A stretch of DNA of 64,000 bases. It comes from Scenedesmus sp. ARA3 (taxonomy: Eukaryota; Chlorophyta; Chlorophyceae; Sphaeropleales; Scenedesmaceae). The translations under genes and the position numbers were made by a program. Where the stretch lies: positions 1 through 64,000 of the forward strand of contig RWJK01001758.1 in the NCBI GenBank assembly GCA_004335835.1. The letters are read 5' to 3'. The notes under the pieces are model-generated. The model saw only the letters and a program-made list of their open reading frames with translations, was not told the origin of the DNA and did no database searches. Positions 22,386 through 32,872 of this stretch are shown in pieces. Within the stretch, counting starts at the first letter, position 1, and the number at the start of each line of letters is the position of its first letter.

Positions 22386-24306
22386 ATGATATCCACGTCT
22401 TCACGAGTCCTGCCACTGCTAGCATTGCTACGAGCACGAGCAGTGGCAGCAGCGGCAATACCGTCAGCTTCAGCAGGAGCAGCAGGTGCTGCTGCCCAAC
22501 ACCTTGCTTTCTTTATCAGGAGTGCAAGTGGCTCCGGCTTTGCCAGCCAGATTGAAAATCTAGAAGAGTGGGCAGGATACAGTGTAGGCATTGAACGGGT
22601 GAGCAGATGCTGATGTGCAGCGCCCTCACTGCAGCTCTCCTGGTCTGCACTTGCTGTGCTGCCGTGGATGAAATGGCTGTAAATGACGCTAGCTAGGCGC
22701 CGTGTGTGGAATACCATTGGTGAAAGCTCCCTGTCATTCACAAGATGTTTTGATATGATCTGCAACAGGCTGTGACACTCCCAGCATCCTGGTACACACG
22801 CCCACTAGCTCTGCAGCTGGAGAAGCAGCATGTGCTGTACAACAGCTGGCAGGTGCGAGAGCATGCTGCTGCTGAGCTGGGATGCATGCCGTGTGTCAAC
22901 AGCATGCATTTTATATGCTGGCACTTGCGTTAAGCATAGCAGTGGTGCCAATGTGTGCCAAACGGGTAAAAGTCCATTGCACACATGCACACCTGTCATG
23001 CATCGCTGCTAGGAAAAGGACGATCACCCCCCCCCTGCAGCACGGCAATTGCTGTTGCCTCTGAAGTGGCGCTGTATCGTACGCGCAGTGAAAGAAATGT
23101 GCTGCTGATGCGCTGCAGATGGTGTGTGATGTGGGCCGGCTGCAGCAGCCGGGAGACTTTGTGTGTGGCAGCCTGGCGGATGTAAGGTGAGGCACAACGT
23201 GACTCTTTGAGTTTGGCGAGAAGATGCTTTTGGCACTGCTGAGATTTATTGCACTGTAGTGCATCAGGACAGGCTTGCAGGAGGCAGCGGCTGCAGTCCT
23301 CAAGTGGCTCAAGCAACGGTGCGATGTGCTGTGGCAGCATAACGATAAGACACTTTGCTGGCGTGCAGGTACCTCATTGTGCGGGGCGAGGATGGCCAGC
23401 TGAGGGCCTTCCACAACGTGAGCCTGCAGCGTGTCGCAAGTATCTAAGACGCTGCAAGCAGCACCGTGTTTTTGCAGCCACAGAGCAGAGCTGCAGTTGC
23501 GCCTCATATACGTGTGATAGGATGGCTGCCTGCTGGCCTGCCTGCCTGCCTGTCTGTCAGAGCATGTGCTTCTGCAGCAGCCATGCTGCGCCTCATTTGT
23601 AGGGGTTTGAGCCAGAGCATGTGCTTCTGCAGCAGCCATGCTGCGCCTCATTTGTAGGGGTTTGAGATGTGAGTGTATACATCAGCGTCATTTGACGGAT
23701 CTCTATCAGTGGGGTGTCCTGATACCAGCACACAAGTGCACAGCACTTGCTGCACGTCTTGGTCAAAGTCAGCTGCTGTGTTTGTCTGATGTTGGGGCCC
23801 TGTGCAGGTGTGCAGGCACCATGCTGCTGCAGTGGCGCAAGGCTGCGGCAACCAGCTGCAGTTCCAGTGCCCCTACCATGGCTGGACCTATGGTGGGTGA
23901 AGGGGCGCTGACAGCAGCAGCAGCAGCGACAGCCTTTGCAAATTGGCATGAACTATGTGCTGGTGCGCACGGCCGCCTGCTTCCGCTCACAGGAAGTGCA
24001 GACAACTCTGCAACCCAGCCCTTGATAACCATGGACATGGTGGACCTGCAAAGCCCACTTATGTAGTACCTGTTTTGCCGTCTGCAAAACATCCTTGCAC
24101 TCTCATTCCATGTGTACTGCGCTGATCTAATCATCCTCACGGCTGCTTTGTATTGTAATTGGTGTGCTGCAGATGACAAGGGCAGGCTAGTGAAGGCCAC
24201 TCGCCTGAAAGGCATCAAGGACTTCAAAGCCACCCAGTTTGGGCTGCACCCAATTGATCTAGATGTGTGGGGCCACTTTGTGTTCCTGCACCTGCAGGGC
24301 GGCAAG

Positions 24307-24341
<35 letters not shown>

Positions 24342-25745
24342 CGGTGGCCAGCAGGGGCAGCTACAGACACCAAGCGTCGCAGAGTGGCTAGGTAAGTTGA
24401 CGCAATTGCCGCGTAACAATGGTGCATGTTTGTCAGCAGCACAGCATGTGCTGAACGGCACATGCCGGGCACTGACTACAGCGTGTTAGGCAGTCGATGC
24501 GGAAACAGGGATGCGGATGCAGATGCAGATGGAGCTGCTGTACCTTGTGTCAAGGCTGATTGCTGTCTTGTTTGCGTGCTGCGCCTGTTGGTGGCTGGGC
24601 AGGAGCTGGCGGCGTACGGCTGCAGGAGTGTTGCTGCACCTTGCGCTGAAGTTGTTGCTTTGTTGCATCTGTATGTCTGCAGGAGCTGGTGGGCGGCGGC
24701 TGCAGGAGTGTGGCATGGCTGACGCCCAGCTGCTGCACCTCACTGCTGGTGTCATTGCTGTTTTATTTCGATCTGCAGGAGCTGGCGGGGTGCGGCTGCA
24801 GGAGTGTGGCATGGCTGATGTCCAGCTGCTGCACATCGCGCGGCGCGAGTATGTGCTGGGCTGCAACTGGAAGGTCTTCTGCGACAACTACCTGGTGAGG
24901 CACAGCAGCATGCGCTGAGACGCTCATGTTTCTGCCATGCAATTGTTGGTGTTCTTGTATAACTGCCTGGCGCGGTGCTGCATGGTGTGCTTGACTGCAG
25001 CCACATTGTGTGAGGGTCCTGCTTGCCATGCAGCCCTTCAAGGTGTGCATTGCTGGCACATGAGGTTTGCAAACTGTAGCCGGCACCGGCTGCCCTGCGC
25101 CAGAGCCCATTGTGTACTACACTAGTACACACTGCTGGTAGCCCAATGACCATCAATCATTATTGGCACACTAATGTTGCTGGCGCTGTTGTGATGTTGT
25201 GTGTGCGCAGGATGGCGGCTACCACGTGCCATACACGCATGCTGACCTGGCCTCACTGCCAGAGCTTGTTAATCTCTGGTTGCGATGGCATGCTGGCCGC
25301 CCTTCCTTTGTGCAGGATGGTGGATATCATGTGCCGNNNNNNNNNNNNNNNNNNNNNNNNNNNNNNNNNNNNNNNNNNNNNNNNNNNNNNNNNNNNNNNN
25401 NNNNNNNNNNNNNNNNNNNNNNNNNNNNNNNNNNNNNNNNNNNNNNNNNNNNNNNNNNNNNNNNNNNNNNNNNNNNNNNNNNNNNNNNNNNNNNNNNNNN
25501 NNNNNNNNNNNNNNNNNNNNNNGCACACGCTGACCTGGCCTCATTACCAGAGTGTCTAAACCTCTGGTTGCGATGGCATGCTGGCTGCCCTTGCTGTGTG
25601 CAGGATGGCGGCTACCATGTGCCGTACGCACACGCTGACCTGGCGTCAGGCCTGGACCTGTCAGGCTATACCAATGAGCTGCATGAGGTGCTGTCAATAC
25701 AGAGCTGCAGCGTGAAGCAGGGCAGCAGCAGCAGCAGCAGTGGAG

Positions 25746-25776
<31 letters not shown>

Positions 25777-26103
25777 TGGTGGGGCACAGTTGGACCGCCT
25801 GGCTGGTGGCAGGGATGCTGCGTACGCGTTCGTTTACCCCAACCTGATGATAAACCGATACGGGTGAGCGACTGCGGCGGGCTTGCGTCACCGTTGACTG
25901 GTTGCTGATGCTGCTGAAAGCTGCACTGCAGATGGTTCCTTAGCTGATGGCAACCAATGCATTGTCGATTGCTGCTTCAGGGCACTGCTTGACAGCTGGC
26001 ATATGCATCATTATGCAACAGCAAGTTGCAAGGGTGGCCAGCACCCAGCCTTGTTGCTACAGTGTCTGCTGTGGTGCGCTACATACGCATTGCCTCGTCT
26101 ACA

Positions 26104-26138
<35 letters not shown>

Positions 26139-26261
26139 AGGCCTTGGATGGACACTAACGTGGTACTGCCCTACAGCGGCAGCAGCACTGACCGCTGCCG
26201 TGTGGTGTTTGACTACTGGCTAGATGCAGCAGCAGTACAACAAGCAGCAGCCACTGTAGAG

Positions 26262-26295
<34 letters not shown>

Positions 26296-27034
26296 CTGAA
26301 AGGGACAGCAGCTGCAGCACTGGGGGTGGCAGCGCTGCTGGCAGCAGCAGCAGCGGCAGCCTTGCAGGTTCTTCTGTGATTGAGGCTGCGCGGAAGTCTG
26401 CCTTTGTGCGGGACAGCCTGGCCAGCAGCCACAAGGTGCAGGTGAGGCAGCAAGGCTTTCAGTTGGCGTGCATGCAAGGCCAGCAGCTTCCACTGGTGTG
26501 GTTCTATGCATCCTTCAGTGTGTTGCTTTGTGTGCGCTGATGTTGCCTAGAGGCGGCTGCGTGCTGCTTCCATGCGAAGCTTCCGCCGTTCTTCTGTTGT
26601 GGTTCACCGCTGGCAGGAGGAGAAGGACAGTGCGCTGGGTCAGGCGGTGCAGCTGGGCCTGCAGCCGCATGCGCACCCGCGTACTTACAGCAGTGTAGCG
26701 AGTCTGACATAACACGCTTGGCCCTGTTCGCTATGAACTGTTTGCAGGAGGAGAACCACTTTGCTCTGTGTGAGGCGGTGCAGCTGGCCCTGCAGCCGCA
26801 CGCACACCCGGGTACTCATAGCAATGTAGCCAGTCTGACATAACATGCTTGCTGGTGTTTGCTATGTACTGCTTGCAGGAGGAGGACATTGCGCTGTGTC
26901 AGGCAGTGCAGTTGGGCCTGCAAGAACCTGCTTACGGCGTGGGCCGCTACGCTCCAGGCCCCGAGGCCCCCATGTACCACTTCCACAGCCTGCTGTATGG
27001 CACGGTAATGCGAGGAACGCAGGAGCAGCAGTAG
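22386..27034 (+). CDS. Rieske non-heme iron oxygenase, choline monooxygenase-like
   Basis: Ten exons: 22386-22598, 22769-22852, 23119-23186, 23369-23417, 23808-23892, 24173-24391, 24779-24894, 25604-25863, 26141-26441, 26879-27034. Total 1551 nt, 516 residues. The Arg/Ser/Ala-rich start looks organelle-targeting. The Rieske 2Fe-2S site is C-x-H...C-x2-H (Cys140, His142, Cys159, His162). The catalytic iron motif is DNYLDGGYHVPYAH, with His near 283 and 288. NWKVFCDNYL, the HVPYAHADLASGLDL stretch and NRYGPWMDTN closely resemble plant choline monooxygenase, which makes betaine aldehyde for glycine betaine synthesis. Substrate specificity is not proven by these motifs. Poly-Ala and poly-Ser stretches are inserted in surface regions. 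Exon 5 must end at 23892 to keep phase. Confidence 0.85.
23558..23666 (+). repeat. Perfect 54-bp direct repeat in intron 4 of the Rieske gene
   Basis: A 54-bp segment beginning CAGAGCATGTGCTTCTGCAG occurs at 23558-23611 and again, identical, at 23613-23666. It is wholly intronic and undiverged, so the duplication is recent or the second copy is an assembly duplicate. Confidence 0.95.
24603..24740 (+). repeat. Two upstream copies of Rieske exon 7 start
   Basis: GAGCTGG(C/T)GGGC..GGCTGCAGGAGTG recurs at 24603 and 24683 before the functional exon at 24779. The second copy includes GMADAQLLHL, then leaves the exon sequence. Each copy follows an AG acceptor. Confidence 0.85.
25211..25603 (+). repeat. 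Two upstream copies of Rieske exon 8 start, one broken by the gap
   Basis: DGGYHVPYTHADLAS is encoded at 25211 and DGGYHVP again at 25316, before the real exon at 25604. The following intron-like 60 bp (GTTGCGATGGCATGCTGGC) is also repeated. The assembly gap 25337-25522 lies inside the second copy, so the true copy number is unknown. Confidence 0.85.
25337..25522. other. Assembly gap (186 N)
   Basis: A run of N interrupts the tandem copies of Rieske exon 8. The flanks are two halves of the same repeat unit, so the gap is probably a repeat the assembler could not resolve. Confidence 1.
26617..26878 (+). repeat. Two upstream copies of Rieske last-exon start (131-bp units)
   Basis: Units start after AG at 26617 and 26748, and the real exon starts at 26879, so the period is 131 bp. 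They encode EEKDSALGQAVQLGLQP and EENHFALCEAVQLALQP against the real EEDIALCQAVQLGLQEP. They continue into a shared tail (AGTCTGACATAACA) that serves as the next unit's intron. Confidence 0.9.
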
Positions 27035-28241
27035 CGCTGCTTGGTAGTTGTCAGTCCATATTTACCCCACGAGATATGGGCCGCCGCACAGTGGTGCCTG
27101 CCTGTGTGCTGCTCTGCCGCTGACTTGACTCGGTGGCTGGTGATGGCAGGAATTTGAGTGGCCATAGCTCTTTACACTGTACCACGTCTATACTGACTGC
27201 TGTATTGTCGGTTCAGTACACAGTATGTACTGTGCGTGTTGTATGCGTCAGCTGAGCGCGCTCAGCAGTGCTGCAATGTACACTGTCGCTTACATGTACG
27301 ACGCTGAAGCCCATGTGACGCTGTCGCTTTGACAGCTCTTATGCTTGTGCCAAGCTATGCTCCAAACAGCCCGTGGAGGGGTGGCTTGGCTTACCTGCGT
27401 TAATGCGGACGGTTACTGTCATTGCCAGCAATCTGTGGCGCGAGTGCTTGGAGCTTGACCTTAACGGTGACAGCATGGCTGCGTGTGCACTGTTGGGTCA
27501 TCTCCAATCACCCATCGGTGCTGCATGGTTGACAGGTGGCTGACAGTGGAATCAAACTTGCCAGGTGGGCCCTCTTGTTTTGGCATGATCACCATACTGC
27601 ATTGATGATACTCTGCCTAGCAATATAATGCCCAACATATATCACCGCCGACCATGTTGCAGTGGTCACCTGATTGTGCACATGTACCCCTTCAGCCAAG
27701 AATTCCAAATTCCTCACTTTGTTACATTCCAGCCGCCTGCAGCGTTGCTGGCATACTTCCTACTTTCACATTCGTAGCTGCAACCAACCTGTCACCTTTT
27801 CATGCAGTTCTCATCCGCATGGCATAGTTCTTCAACAAATTCAAACAAGATGTGTTCAAACAACGGTTTGCAGATCACCAATGTCTCCCAGTCCCGCGCA
27901 AGAAGTGACAGCAGCTGCGTAAAATTGCTGCTTGACCAACAGCACCCATTCCGGGATGCATCATGCATGCGTACATCTGTCAACAACATGTAGCTTATGA
28001 ATCAACTCCACACATCACCTAGCAACAAGCTTGCAGCAGCACCATTGCTGCACTGGTGTGCAACTCTGTTTGATACCACCACAGCTCACATCTACAGCGC
28101 TGTATACAAAGCAGCCAACAGCCAGCTGCTAAGCTTCACCTCGAGCAACAAACGGCCTTGCCTACAAACACAAGCTATACAGTCTCTCCAACACAAGCTC
28201 CACTGCCTCAGGTGGAAGTCATACACCTTCGCAGCGTTGCT
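27035..28241. other. Convergent intergenic region
   Basis: The region lies between the Rieske stop (plus) and the minus-strand plastid protein stop. It holds the two 3' flanks. I see no coding segment with recognisable motifs and no CTG tract; base composition is more AT-rich than the genes. Confidence 0.5.
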
Positions 28242-29965
28242 TCACTTGCCCTCCTTCTTCTTCTTGTTCTTGCCTGTGATGTTGTCCACAAGCTCCTTCA
28301 GAGTGTCACCATGGCCAGAGGTGCCCTGCAGCGGCAGCAGCAGTGCAAGAATACCAGCAGCAGCAGTACAGCAGCAGACATCATTCTGTCAATGCATCTG
28401 TGTTGCCTGCCAGGCGGAAGTATGGCACTCACTTCTTTTCTGTGCAGTACCATATCAAGATCGACGTAAAGCCTGATGCTGCTAGGCGTTGATGAATTCC
28501 TGGAATGCTGTTGTCCAGCTTTCGAGGAGTTCACAGCGCCTTGAAGCAATATGCAACACAGGCAGCTTCACGAGCCGCTTCAACCCACTCATATACTTAT
28601 CCTTTCATTCCCAAACACATGACACTGACGACGGCAAAAAACGCCAGATGCCCTGCGACAGGCAAGCGCAGCGGCCTAGACATACAGGACTTGCTGGGCA
28701 TTTAAGGTCAGCAGCCTGCATCATACTTGTGCAGGACTCTCGACAGGGAACCAAAGCAGCCCCCGGCTTATTCTGCACCAACCTGCTTTGGGTCAAGCAC
28801 AGTTCACACTACACGCAGCAGCCGCAGCAGGCGGGAACCAAAACGCATGTGTATGCGGCAGCAAAGGCCTGGATCACGGAGAGCATCGCTTGCAGCATCT
28901 GGTGTGTGCTGTTGTCAAAGCAGTGCCCTCACCTCCACCTCTGGGCCACGCCTCTCAGAGGAGGAAGCCCCATCCTCCGCCATGTTGTTCACGGCAGGCT
29001 CCTGCAGGCGGCAGCAGGGCAGCCAGGCAGCAGCAGCAGGATTTGAGTTGGCTGTGACAGGTTCTGCTGCCGACAATGCATTCCAGTGTGCTGCAAGGCA
29101 TAAGATGACAAGCAACTTGTTGTAGAGGCAAGGGCGGCCTGAGAGCATGCTTGGCTCGCAGCAGACTGTTCAGATGGAATTGGCGTTGTCCTAAAAATGG
29201 CCACTCCCGCATGCCCGCGCACTAAAAAGTACCCCACACTTGCGGTTGATTAAAGAAGTGTGATGTGCACCAAGCTGTACAGCGGTGGCAGTGGTATGCT
29301 ACTCACATCCCTGTCCTCGATGCCCTCTCCCTGGTTCTTGCGGCGCCACTCCAGCCTGCAAGACAGCAGCAGGGGCAGCACACAAGCAGTTATAGCTACA
29401 CTGATCCATGATGAGTGCATGCAATGGCATATAAAGTGCAAATAGGCGTTTGCAGTGCCTGTAGCAGCAGCGGGTTTTGCTGCAGTGGATGTGCACTGCG
29501 ACCAAGCCTGGGAACGCCGACAGTCACCAGACACAGAATTGCATGCCATTCCAGGACTTCCAGCAGTGTCTGTAACAGAGGCACACAATGCACATGGCTA
29601 GAAGTGAGCAGCTGCGTCCAGCAGCACAGCAGCGGCGCGCCTCACCTCTCCTGCTGGTACTCAAACTGCTGGTCCTTCTCACTCTTGCGGATGGCAGCAT
29701 CCTTGGTGCCTGCTGGGTTGCTTCGCCTGCTCTTGGTGGTCTCCCTGTCGTGGTAGATGTTGTCCTTGCCAGAAGAGCACACCACATGCAGGCGGGGCGC
29801 AGCGGCCCTGCACAGAGCAGCAGCAGGCACACGTCAGCAGTGAGGCGAATCTGCATGTGGTGCATTGGGCGGTAGGCAGCGAATACGATGTTGGTGTTGA
29901 GCTTACTTGTTCACTGATGCCCTGGTCGGGGCGAAAGTGCCTACGCGTGTCACGGACAGAGCCAT
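28242..29965 (-). CDS. Unknown small charged protein with plastid-type transit peptide
   Basis: Five exons on the minus strand: 29965-29907, 29807-29646, 29355-29307, 29001-28933, 28325-28242. Total 423 nt, 140 residues, phases consistent. The start MALSVTRVGTFAPTRASVNK looks like a plastid transit peptide, followed by RLHVVCSSG, a plausible cleavage region. The mature part is hydrophilic and highly charged (DNIYHDRETTKSRR, EKDQQFEYQQERLEWRRKN), probably with a short helix, and ends in a basic KNKKKKEGK tail. I do not recognise the family. Splice sites are good (GTAAGC, GTGAGG, GTGAGT, GTGAGG donors). The mature protein would be small, about 100 residues. Confidence 0.62.
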
Positions 29966-30809
29966 TGCTGAAAAGGCGGGCAGGGTCGAAGTTGACTGTC
30001 AGGAGCTTGATCGAGGGTTGGAAGGTCGTTGACAACAGAGAAAAAGTTTCCTTGCTGCAAGTGAGTAGTGTGGCACTTATAAAGCCAGTATCTTCGAACC
30101 TATTGCGACACATCTTGGTACGCGTCATCACGTTCATGCACGTCATACCATGGGAAGTGCAACATACTCTCGTACTTTGAAGGCAGTTTTACGTTCAAAC
30201 GCAGTTCAAGATATCAAAAAGAGGGCTCGCTTACGATCAGCACTAGTGGGAAGCTGTTCGTTGATCATCAGATTTCGAGCTCCAAGGATTGCGGCAGAAC
30301 GGCAGGACGCACAGACTGCGCAGCGTTGATGTTTAAAAAATCTGCTTGCTGTGATCAGGGTATGCAGCGAGAGCGGGCTATGAGTGGACCAGAACGTACC
30401 CTCGAACACTGGACAACCCTGGACAGCCGAGCAGGTGTCTGCACCGGTATGTTTGCTACGGGCACGTAGATAGCGTGCATTGTCCCGCCAAACGACACGC
30501 TGCACCTTTGTAGCGCAATGCACCAACTTACATAAGTGAGCCATGCCACGAGCCCTGCGTGCTGGAAGAGCAGATGTGCTTTTCACAGCTGACACCAGCC
30601 AGCATCTTTAATTCAACAGTGATGCTGGACGAAAGGTTCTGTAGAGCCACGGGCAGAAGGTCTGACTGGAGAGACCTTGCAAATTGAGAATGTCTGAGTT
30701 AACGGACAGTTGTCCACAGCCCAGCCACGCACAATCCAGGGCTCACTTGCAACCTGCCACCGCCAAATCAGGCCGATTTTGTTGCTTGATCGCTGAGTCA
30801 ATGATGCAG

Positions 30810-30935
30810 TCACCGCCAGCCAGCTGCCAGCAGCACGCGCTCGGACCATTTATGGCGGAAACCACGGCCCATCTGCATCATGTCCTTGTACAACTGCAGA
30901 GCTGCCTCAAACTTCCCCCTCAAACCCCGATCCGC
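30810..30935 (-). other. Orphan exon-like segment
   Basis: After a GGCAG acceptor on the minus strand there is an uninterrupted 41-codon stretch with protein-like composition (KFEAALQLYKDMMQMGRGF, then HKWSERVLLAAGWR) followed by TGA. A GTGACT donor overlaps the stop. No neighbouring exon joins to it in phase. It may be the last exon of an unrecognised gene or an alternative 3' exon. No family is recognised. Confidence 0.35.
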
Positions 30936-30958
30936 CTGCCACCACTTGCATAGCTGAC

Positions 30959-31150
30959 ACCAAGCACCTCACAGCAGCGCTGCCCTCACGAGGGAGCTTG
31001 GCCAAGCTGAAACCTACCCAAATACCCGACCCCAGCCAACCGTTGTGCACCAAGGACGTCAGGGCAGCGCTCCCCTCATGAGGGAGCTTGGCCAAGCTAA
31101 AACCTAGCCAAATACATACCCAACCCCAGCCAACTGTAGCACACCAAGCA
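30959..31150 (-). repeat. Two downstream copies of the lipoyl-KGD4 stop region
   Basis: The minus-strand end of the coding exon (AGCGCTGCCCTGA) plus about 80 bp of 3' flank (GCTTGGCCAAGCTCCCTC, TTGGCTGGGGT) is repeated at about 31047-31140 and 30959-31046. The duplication covers the stop codon and so is not restricted to splice sites. Confidence 0.85.
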
Positions 31151-31153
31151 CCC

Positions 31154-32502
31154 TCAGGGCAGCGCTCCCCCCAGCTCGATCAGCTCCATTTCCTTCTCTG
31201 TGAGCTCACGCCGCTGCGGCATGCGCTCCAGCTGCATCACACTGCTCGAAAACTTGCCGGGAGCAGCCGACGGCACAGCTGCTGCTGCTGCTGCTGGCTT
31301 GGCCATGGACGCCCCGGTAGCTGCTGCAGGTGTGCTGCTCTGTGCCGCAGCTGGAGCCGCAGCTGCTGCTGCTGCTGCAGGCGCTGCTGTACCAGACTGC
31401 ATGCCTTGCAGGATTGCTGATGCTTCTGCTGCTGGTAGGGCACTGATGCGGCGCCCGTCTGCTGTCATGCGTGGAGGGAAGCGGATGCCAGCGATGCGGT
31501 GGCTGGCAGGTGCTGCTGCTGCTGCTGGTGCTGGTGCTGGGGCTGCTGCTGCTGGTGCGGGCTGGCTGGCTGCTGGTGTGCCACCGATGAGGCTGGCCTG
31601 CAATGTGATGATGCAGCCCAGCAGCGGCAGAAGACATGCACACACAATGTACGGCGTGAGTGAGGTGCTCGCATGTAACAATGGGCTGTACAACCAATGA
31701 CAGCAGTCACAACACTCAATGTGTGCCTGGATGCATGCTGACGGCAGCAGCAGCAGCTGCTCATATCCTGCTGCTGTCTCTCCTTGTCAGCTGCGCATTG
31801 TCTCCTTCGCTGCTTCCCGTCGCCGCACAGTAGCTTCCAGCACAGAAACAACAACTGTTGCTGATTTCTGCAGTTCAGCACAGCGCTGGCTAGGTTACTT
31901 ATTCGCTGCCCCTAGCGCACCTTGGCTGCTGCATCATCCAGAGTTGCCACCAACTGCCCTGGCACCACAGTTTCCTGCTCTTGCACCACCACGCCCAAGA
32001 TAGTGCCATCTGATGGTGCCTTGATGTCTATCGTGACCTTGTCTGTTTCTATCTGGGCGATGGTTTCATTCTCTTTGACACTGTCGCCAGCGCCCTTCAG
32101 TAGGGTTGCAATCGTGCCATCTGTGATGCTTTCACCTAGGCTTGGCACAACGATCTGTAGCAGCAAGCAAGTCAGTATGGATATGTGAGATGGCAAGTCA
32201 GTGAACACAGCAGAGCACGCTTCAGGAGACAGAGTAGCACATAGCAGCTGCATATGCTGTACGCTTGCAAGCAGTAGATGCCAGGAAATGGCGCCACGGC
32301 AACTGAGGGCTCACCTGCACGCTGTAACATGCCTTTGAAAGTTGTAGTAAGCTGATAGCATGCTTAGCCTTCACCGCCAAAGCCTGCATGCTGAGATCGC
32401 GTCTGAACGAAACGTTTCGTAAGGAGGGCAGCAGCACCGTGCCAGGCAACAATAGACGCAAACCTGAAGGTCGTAACCGTGGATGAAACACCGCCTCCAC
32501 AC
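31154..32502 (-). CDS. Lipoyl-domain protein fused to a KGD4/MRPS36-like tail (5' exon unresolved)
   Basis: Minus-strand exons 32502-32315, 32154-31921 and 31597-31154 give about 287 residues. The first has no in-frame ATG, so a short upstream exon is needed; ATG at 32854 with a donor in phase 1 is one candidate. Exon A is Arg-rich with RNVSFRRDLSM and looks mitochondrial. Exon B is a complete lipoyl domain, VVPSLGESITDGT to QETVVPGQL, with lipoyl-Lys in ETDKVTID, as in the E2 of 2-oxoglutarate dehydrogenase. Exon C is an Ala/Pro linker, then IRFPPR and finally RRELTEKEMELIELGGALP and a stop. Those two short blocks resemble the start and C-terminus of KGD4/MRPS36, the subunit that tethers E3 to that complex. 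No E2 catalytic core follows. Confidence 0.75.
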
Positions 32503-32872
32503 CTGCAAGCGTGGACTTTAGTCATGTGTTACAACTGTTGCCAAGCCCTTGTGTGTCTGGCAAATTGGCTAGAAACCCTTTTCACACGCAGTTATCTGCT
32601 TTGGCTGCTTGTGATTGTACTGAAGTGTATTGTTTCGTGACCCGTGGCTGACAGAAGCACCTGCCCATCAATTGATCTGTTGCTGCTGCCGTCCACGTAC
32701 AACCAGCAGTGTCAAAACGATCCACATTGCTCTGATTTGCCCTTTGCTTGCCTGCTGGCGGGGCCTCAGCATGGCCAGCTGCTGAGCAGCAGCACAGCAG
32801 GAGGCCAGCAGTAGCTGCTGTTGCTTCTGCACCCGCTGAACCCCTCAGCATCATCAGCCTTACATAAACATA
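32503..32872. promoter_or_regulatory. Shared divergent promoter region, lipoyl-KGD4 / CTR9
   Basis: This 370-bp interval separates a minus-strand and a plus-strand gene that point away from each other, so both promoters should lie here. I see no TATA box. The candidate 5' exon of the minus gene (ATG 32854) would lie only 18 bp from the CTR9 ATG. Confidence 0.4.

Larger units (their letters stand above)
29966..31153. other. Minus-strand leader region and unresolved exons
   Basis: This is 1.2 kb between the start of the small plastid protein and the stop of the lipoyl-KGD4 gene. It must hold the former's promoter. A minus-strand segment near 30600-30536 reads VKSTSALPARRARGMAHL and ends at a strong GTAAGT donor; it could be an unassigned exon. 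The exon-like segment at 30810-30935 is listed separately. Confidence 0.4.

Noticed and set aside
28441..28486. Plus-strand exon-like end reading YHIKIDVKPDAARR and stop after a GTGCAG acceptor
   Set aside because: No upstream plus-strand exon joins to it, and the region is the intron of the minus-strand plastid protein, whose exons join without it.
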